A stretch of 64,000 bases of DNA from the NCBI GenBank assembly GCA_046331625.1, contig JAXLQL010000019.1:1-64000 (forward strand). The letters run 5' to 3'. The stretch is from JAXLQL01 sp046331625. Lineage in GTDB: Bacteria > Acidobacteriota > Terriglobia > Bryobacterales > Bryobacteraceae. The translations under genes and the position numbers were made by a program. Of the stretch, positions 59,357 to 64,000 are shown one piece after another. Each line of letters starts with the position of its first letter. Position 1 is the first letter of the stretch. A model generated the notes under the pieces. It was not told the DNA's origin. It made no database searches and saw nothing but the letters and a program-made list of their open reading frames with translations.

Positions 59357-60790
59357 CTACCCGACGCGGTGCAACTTCATCATGTTCGTAGTACCAGGCT
59401 TGCCGATCGGTTGCCCGGATACGAACACCACCATGTCGCCGGACTTGGCCCAGCCGAGTTCGGCCAGCAGGCGGTCCGTTTGCGCAACCATCTCGTCGGT
59501 GGAAGGCACCATTGAAGTGACGATCCCGCGTACGCCGTAGACCACGTTCAACTGCCGCGCCACGGCTTCGGTGGGAGTCAACGCCAGGATCGGCATCGGC
59601 GGCCGATAGCGCGACACCAGCCGCGCCGACGCTCCGGTGGTAGTGAACACGGCGATGGCCACCGCGCCCAACTGTCGCGCGGCGTGATACGCGGCGTCCG
59701 CGATGATGTCGGGCCGCTTGGTCTTCTCTTGATTCGCCACCTGCGCGTCCACGCCGAGCGAACACTCGGCCTCTTCCGCCACGCGCGCCATCACCTTCAC
59801 CGCTTCCACCGGGTGCTTGCCCGTGGAGGTCTCGGCCGAGAGCATGATGGCGTCTGTGCCATCGGAGATCGCGTTGGCAATGTCGGTCACTTCGGCTCGC
59901 GTGGGGAACGCATTCTCGATCATCGACTCGAGCATTTGCGTCGCCGTGATCGTGAACCGGCCTTGCGCTCGGGCGCGCTGGATGATCGAACGCTGGATGA
60001 AGGGCACCTTCTCGAGCGCCACCTCCACGCCCAGATCGCCGCGCGCCACCATCAGTCCATCGCTTTCGGCAACGATTTCGTCGAGGTTGGTCCATGCCTC
60101 GGGCTTCTCGATCTTCGCGATCACCGGCAGCGGCGCGTCATGCTCTTCGAGGAAATGCTTCAGCCGCAGGATGTCGTCGCGGCGGCGCACGAACGACAGC
60201 GCCACCATGTCGACCCCGGCTTCCACGCCGAAGCGCAGGTCCGCCATGTCTTTCTTGGTGAGCGAAGGCGTGCTGACGGCGACTCCGGGAAGGTTGATCC
60301 CTTTGCGATCGGAGATCACGCCACCCGACACCACTTCGCACTCCACCGCGGTTCCGTCGGTCTTGATCGCGCGCAACTCCACCGCGCCATCGGCCAGCAG
60401 GATCCGGTCCCCAGGCTTGGCGTCTTTGGCGAGGTCCTGATAGGTGCAGCAAGCCGCCTTCGCCGTGCCCAGGATCGTGTCCGTGGTGATGGTGAATCGC
60501 GAACCATCTACAAGCGTGGCCGTGCCGCCCTCGAACTGGCCTAGGCGAATCTTGGGACCCTGCAGATCAAGCAGCACGCCCGCATGGCGGCCCATCTGGC
60601 GCGCCACCTCGCGCACACGGCCGAGACGCGCCAGGTGCTGGTCTTGCGTTCCGTGGGAAGCGTTCAAGCGGAAAACGTCCACTCCGGCGGCGAGCAGCTT
60701 TCCGATCATCTCGGGCGAGTCGCTCGCGGGCCCGAGCGTCGCCACGATCTTGGTGTTTCGCATGAGGGGGGAAGTGGGCATCGAGCCCAT
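59357..60790 (-). CDS. pyk: Pyruvate kinase
   Basis: The 477-residue glycolytic enzyme transfers phosphate from phosphoenolpyruvate to ADP. Motifs: TKIVATLGPASDSPEMI, FRLNASHGTQDQH, VLLDLQGPKIRLG, IAKIEKPEAWTNLDEI (catalytic Lys), MVARGDLGVEV, TATQMLESMIENAFPTRAEV, and a C-terminal allosteric domain. The start is ambiguous among ATGs at 60790, 60781 and 60763 (MRNTKIVATLG); none has a good ribosome-binding site, and 60763 matches the family best. It is divergent from ftsK, sharing a 91-base intergenic region. Confidence 0.97.
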   Translation of the reverse strand: MGSMPTSPLMRNTKIVATLGPASDSPEMIGKLLAAGVDVFRLNASHGTQDQHLARLGRVREVARQMGRHAGVLLDLQGPKIRLGQFEGGTATLVDGSRFTITTDTILGTAKAACCTYQDLAKDAKPGDRILLADGAVELRAIKTDGTAVECEVVSGGVISDRKGINLPGVAVSTPSLTKKDMADLRFGVEAGVDMVALSFVRRRDDILRLKHFLEEHDAPLPVIAKIEKPEAWTNLDEIVAESDGLMVARGDLGVEVALEKVPFIQRSIIQRARAQGRFTITATQMLESMIENAFPTRAEVTDIANAISDGTDAIMLSAETSTGKHPVEAVKVMARVAEEAECSLGVDAQVANQEKTKRPDIIADAAYHAARQLGAVAIAVFTTTGASARLVSRYRPPMPILALTPTEAVARQLNVVYGVRGIVTSMVPSTDEMVAQTDRLLAELGWAKSGDMVVFVSGQPIGKPGTTNMMKLHRVG

Positions 60791-60881
60791 AGAGGCCAGC
60801 AGCGAGCAGCCTCATTCCCCATTATCGACCGCGATCTGTAATAATAGATGACGCCCTTGCAGTTTTCCGCGCCCTAGGCGG

Positions 60882-63338
60882 ATGAAAATCTTAGGTCCCA
60901 CGCCGTTGAAGCGTCTCAACGAAGTCGTTGCACTCGTGTTCCTATTCGCGGCAGTCTATCTGACGCTGGCGCTCGTCTCCTACTCACCGGCGGATCCATC
61001 CTGGAACACGGCCACTGGGGTCGCCAAACCGCACAACATCGTTGGACGGTTCGGGGCCACACTCGCCGACCTCCTCTTGCAAACAGGCGGCCTCACGGCC
61101 TTCCTCGCCCCGGTCTTTCTCCTGTGCCTCGCCTGGAAATGGGTTCGTTCTTCCGAGATCGACCCGCCTTGGGCGAAGGTGGCCGGCGCCACCCTGCTCG
61201 GGTTCGGAGCCGCATCTGCGCTCGGGATGGGTCCAGATTGGCGCCTCTTCCGCGACGCGATTCCCCTCGGCGGGCTCGCTGGGTCGGTCTTCGCCGATCT
61301 ACTCGTTTCGAGCTTCAACCTGACGGGCGCGGTGCTGTTCGCTTCGTTCTGCATGCTGCTCTCGCTGTATCTGCTGACCACATTCTCGGTCTATTCGGTT
61401 CCGGTGTGGTTCCGGCATCCGGGTAGCATCTTTGGAACGGTTGGAGCACGTTTCGCGGAGTGGAAAGACAGCTGGCGTCAACGTCGCGCCGCCAAAGCGG
61501 CTGAGCGCGCTGCCAGAAAGCAGGCCGCGCAGGAGCCTCCGGCCGCGCCCGAGATCGAGACGCCCGCCTTCCTGCGGCAACGGTCCGAGGTGGCCACCGC
61601 CGCTGTGGATGGCGAGATTCCGATCCACACCGTGGACGACATGATCTCGCCGCCAGTTGTGGAAGAGCCCGCTCGTGTTTCAGAACCTGCTGCTGCGGCG
61701 CCTCCCCCTGCGCCAGAACCCGAAGAGCCCGTCTTCGCCGAACCCGCCGTGGTGGAGTATGTACCGCCCGCTCCTGTGAGTCGTCCGCCGTGGGAAGCCG
61801 CGCCTGAGCCGAAGCCGATCGAAGTGGCGCATGCGCCCAAGAAGATGCGCGCGAGCGACTACAGCCTGCCTTCCACGGCGCTGCTCAACGAGCCCGATCC
61901 GCGCATGGCCTATGACGCGCAAGAGCTCAAAGACATCGCCGTGCGCATCAAGTCGAAGTTCGAAGAGTTCAACGTACTCGGCTCGGTGACGCAGATCAAT
62001 CCGGGTCCGGTGGTGACCACGTTCGAGTTCAAGCCCGAAGCGGGCATCAAGTACAGCCGCATCACCACGCTCACCGAGGACCTCTGCCTCGGTCTGCAAG
62101 CCGAGTCGATCTTGATCGAGCGCATTCCCGGCAAGCCCACAGTGGGCATCGAAGTTCCGAACACCAAGCGCGAACTGATCAGCTTGCGGCAGATTCTCGA
62201 GTCCGACGAGTTCCAGGCGTCGCCTTCGCGCATGACGCTGGCGCTCGGCAAAGACATCAGTGGCCGCATTAAGGTGGCTTCGCTCGAGACGATGCCGCAC
62301 CTGCTGATCGCCGGCTCCACCGGATCGGGCAAGAGCGTGATGCTCAACTCGCTCATCATGTCGATCCTCTACAAGTCGACGCCGGCCGAAGTGAAGATGA
62401 TGCTCGTCGATCCCAAGCGCGTGGAAATGGGTCCGTACGAGAACATCCCGCATTTGCTGACGCCCGTGATCACCGACGCGCGCAAGGCGACCAACGCGCT
62501 GCGCAACGCGGTGCTCGAAATGGACCGGCGGTTGAAGCTGCTCGCCGGCCAAGGCGTGCGAAACATCGATCAGTTCAATCGCAAGGTGAAGCAGTTGAAG
62601 GACAAGCCGCGGAGCCTGTTCGACGACGACTTGAACGCCGAGCAGGACGAACTCGAGCCGCTGCCCTACATCCTGATCGTGATCGACGAGTTGGCGGACC
62701 TCATGATGATCGAGCGCGCCAACGTGGAAGAGTCAGTGACGCGGCTGGCGCAGATGGCGCGCGCGGTGGGCATGCACCTGGTGCTGGCGACGCAGCGTCC
62801 GAGCGTGGACGTGATCACCGGCTTGATCAAGGCGAACTTCCCGGCGCGTATCAGTTTCCGCGTGGCGACTCGCGTGGACTCGCGCACGATTCTCGACGTG
62901 ATGGGCGCCGAGCACTTACTCGGCAAGGGCGATATGTTGTTCCTGCCGCCGGGGTCGTCGCGGTTGGTGCGCGTGCATGCGGCGTATGTGACGGAGACCG
63001 AGATCGCGCAGGTAACCGACTTCTGGAAGCAGCAAGCGCAGCCTGATTACGACCAGAGTTACTTGATGGCGCCTCCGGACGAGGAGGATCCCGATGCCGA
63101 GAAAGACGATTTCTCGGACTTCAACGATCCGATGTACGAAGACGCGATTCGAGTGATTCTCGAAGTGGGTAAGGCTTCGACCTCGGTGCTGCAACGGCGA
63201 TTGCGGCTGGGGTACGGTCGTGCGGCGCGGATCCTCGACAAGATGCATCACGACGGGATCATTGGTCCGCCGGACGGGAGCCGGCCGCGGGAGATTTTGC
63301 GGCGGCCGGAGTGGATTGACCAGGTCGAGGCGCGGTAG
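60882..63338 (+). CDS. ftsK: DNA translocase FtsK
   Basis: The 818-residue protein couples septation to chromosome segregation. Four N-terminal transmembrane helices (residues about 18-180) and a Pro/Ala/Glu-rich linker (about 225-320) are followed by the RecA-like motor with LLIAGSTGSGKSVMLNSLIM (Walker A near 476) and PYILIVIDELADLMMIE (Walker B), and a C-terminal gamma winged helix (STSVLQRRLRLGYGRAARIL) that reads the KOPS polarity sequences. All parts are present; the linker is short compared with E. coli FtsK. Confidence 0.96.
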   Translation: MKILGPTPLKRLNEVVALVFLFAAVYLTLALVSYSPADPSWNTATGVAKPHNIVGRFGATLADLLLQTGGLTAFLAPVFLLCLAWKWVRSSEIDPPWAKVAGATLLGFGAASALGMGPDWRLFRDAIPLGGLAGSVFADLLVSSFNLTGAVLFASFCMLLSLYLLTTFSVYSVPVWFRHPGSIFGTVGARFAEWKDSWRQRRAAKAAERAARKQAAQEPPAAPEIETPAFLRQRSEVATAAVDGEIPIHTVDDMISPPVVEEPARVSEPAAAAPPPAPEPEEPVFAEPAVVEYVPPAPVSRPPWEAAPEPKPIEVAHAPKKMRASDYSLPSTALLNEPDPRMAYDAQELKDIAVRIKSKFEEFNVLGSVTQINPGPVVTTFEFKPEAGIKYSRITTLTEDLCLGLQAESILIERIPGKPTVGIEVPNTKRELISLRQILESDEFQASPSRMTLALGKDISGRIKVASLETMPHLLIAGSTGSGKSVMLNSLIMSILYKSTPAEVKMMLVDPKRVEMGPYENIPHLLTPVITDARKATNALRNAVLEMDRRLKLLAGQGVRNIDQFNRKVKQLKDKPRSLFDDDLNAEQDELEPLPYILIVIDELADLMMIERANVEESVTRLAQMARAVGMHLVLATQRPSVDVITGLIKANFPARISFRVATRVDSRTILDVMGAEHLLGKGDMLFLPPGSSRLVRVHAAYVTETEIAQVTDFWKQQAQPDYDQSYLMAPPDEEDPDAEKDDFSDFNDPMYEDAIRVILEVGKASTSVLQRRLRLGYGRAARILDKMHHDGIIGPPDGSRPREILRRPEWIDQVEAR

Positions 63339-63704
63339 CGGCCGGTCGGCCCAGGTGGTTATTCAGTTGTCAAGGATCGAGTGCGGGGTGGTCCCGCATG
63401 TGGGGGTCCGTGCCCCTGTTCGCGGGTAGAGACGGGCGCAAAGGGGTGCGATTTGGGTTCGGATTTCGAAATTCGCGGATTTCTGCGCCTTCTCTCCCGG
63501 TGACAGTCCCGAGGGTGGCCCTGCAACGGGCGGCACGCGCCTCGTCGATCACCACGGTAGCGCGCGGAGCGTTCGCCCGTGCAAAATCGAAACCCGTGAT
63601 CGATTGAAAACAGGGAGGTAAGGAAATTTCCGTTACACGAACTCGCACTGGTGTGTGCCGCCAGGCTATGTGCACCGGATAGGCCCGCGAAGATCCCGCC
63701 AGTG
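63339..63704. other. Intergenic region after ftsK
   Basis: No gene, RNA or repeat could be supported in this 366-base stretch; frames crossing it are Arg/Pro-rich and lack motifs. Confidence 0.4.
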
Positions 63705-64000
63705 TCACCCTGCGGCTGCTTTGGATTTCCGCCGCGGTGCCTTGGTTCGCGAAGGGACGGGCCGGCCCCACGGAATCAGCAGCCGGATCTCGGCGAATTC
63801 CGAGGCCGAATCCGCATGGGAAAGCACGCGGATCCTGGAGGGGAGGGGCAAGTCGTTACCTTCCGACGGATAAGCCACAACGACAAACGCGACTTTGGCA
63901 TTCCTTGCGATCGCGTAACGCCGGGCTTGAGCCGCGGCATCGAGTAACTCCTTGAAAGGATCGGCTCCGGGTTTTCGAGAGACTTTCAACTCGACGACCA
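63705..64000 (-). CDS. Partial protein with nuclease-like ExK strand (5' end outside window)
   Basis: The frame is open to the window edge. Residues at the edge read VVELKVSRKPGADPFKELLD, which resembles the ExK strand of a PD-(D/E)XK fold, followed by AAAQARRYAIARNAKVAFVV and a C-terminal IRLLIPWGRPVP. Only about 98 codons are visible, so the nuclease assignment is tentative. Confidence 0.5.
   Translation of the reverse strand, partial: VVELKVSRKPGADPFKELLDAAAQARRYAIARNAKVAFVVVAYPSEGNDLPLPSRIRVLSHADSASEFAEIRLLIPWGRPVPSRTKAPRRKSKAAAG

Noticed and set aside
63370..63771. A minus-strand gene after ftsK
   Set aside because: Arg/Pro-rich frame overlapping the edge gene, without motifs.

Overview
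The window reads as a chromosomal segment of a GC-rich Acidobacteriota, most likely Bryobacterales/Solibacteres. This is inferred from the combination of a large Oar-like TonB receptor with an N-terminal carboxypeptidase-regulatory domain, a CRTAC1/ASPIC protein, a planctomycete-type cytochrome/DUF1549-DUF1553 set, a Tat-exported SelA-like enzyme, and many copies of a double-hairpin intergenic repeat. No rRNA, tRNA or CRISPR array was seen. Both edges cut genes (a histidine kinase on the left, a minus-strand protein on the right).

Layout. 1-2.5 kb: end of a histidine kinase, its LuxR-type regulator, a PilZ protein and a membrane J-protein. 2.6-4.9 kb: PrmA-like methyltransferase and acyl-CoA ligase. 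4.86-5.82 kb: a tandem duplication of about 480 bases, each copy carrying a 10-codon micro-ORF, two hairpins, a 12-base Shine-Dalgarno and a small ORF. 5.8-13.3 kb: a tightly overlapping sugar-acid-type catabolic operon (MFS, CRTAC1-like, DapA-like aldolase, enolase-superfamily dehydratase, 2-hydroxyacid dehydrogenase, sialidase-like). 13.4-16.7 kb: MocR/PdxR-like regulator, pdxS, pdxT and a low-molecular-weight phosphatase. 16.8-22.3 kb: DUF104/DUF5678 protein with a broken aspartic protease, a SelA-like protein and the TonB receptor. 22.4-27.9 kb: an accessory stretch with an orphan tail-collar protein, two toxin-antitoxin loci with damaged toxins, an aminoglycoside-type kinase and a Uma2 protein.

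28-34.6 kb: ffh, then a graveyard where khpA, rimM and trmD survive only as frameshifted remnants, then intact rplS, rnhB, a small membrane gene, two lepB paralogues and a mannose-1-phosphate guanylyltransferase. 36.2-43.4 kb is a second accessory island: a HigBA pair, a three-gene operon (PD-(D/E)XK nuclease-like, winged-helix-like, double-ATPase HerA-like protein) that looks like an unnamed DNA-directed defence system, and a TonB-receptor fossil. 43.4-55.3 kb: SpoU methyltransferase, EamA transporter, PQQ-propeller protein, then a minus-strand set of secreted cytochrome/PPC/DUF4091 proteins. 55.4-64 kb: a conserved unknown protein with a duplicated tail, an intact IS1634-type element, a methyltransferase, and divergent pyk and ftsK.

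The best candidates for something undescribed are the 37.9-42.5 kb operon, the duplicated leader/small-ORF unit at 4.86-5.82 kb, the eroded ffh-rplS interval, and the double-hairpin repeat whose eight copies all face the same way.
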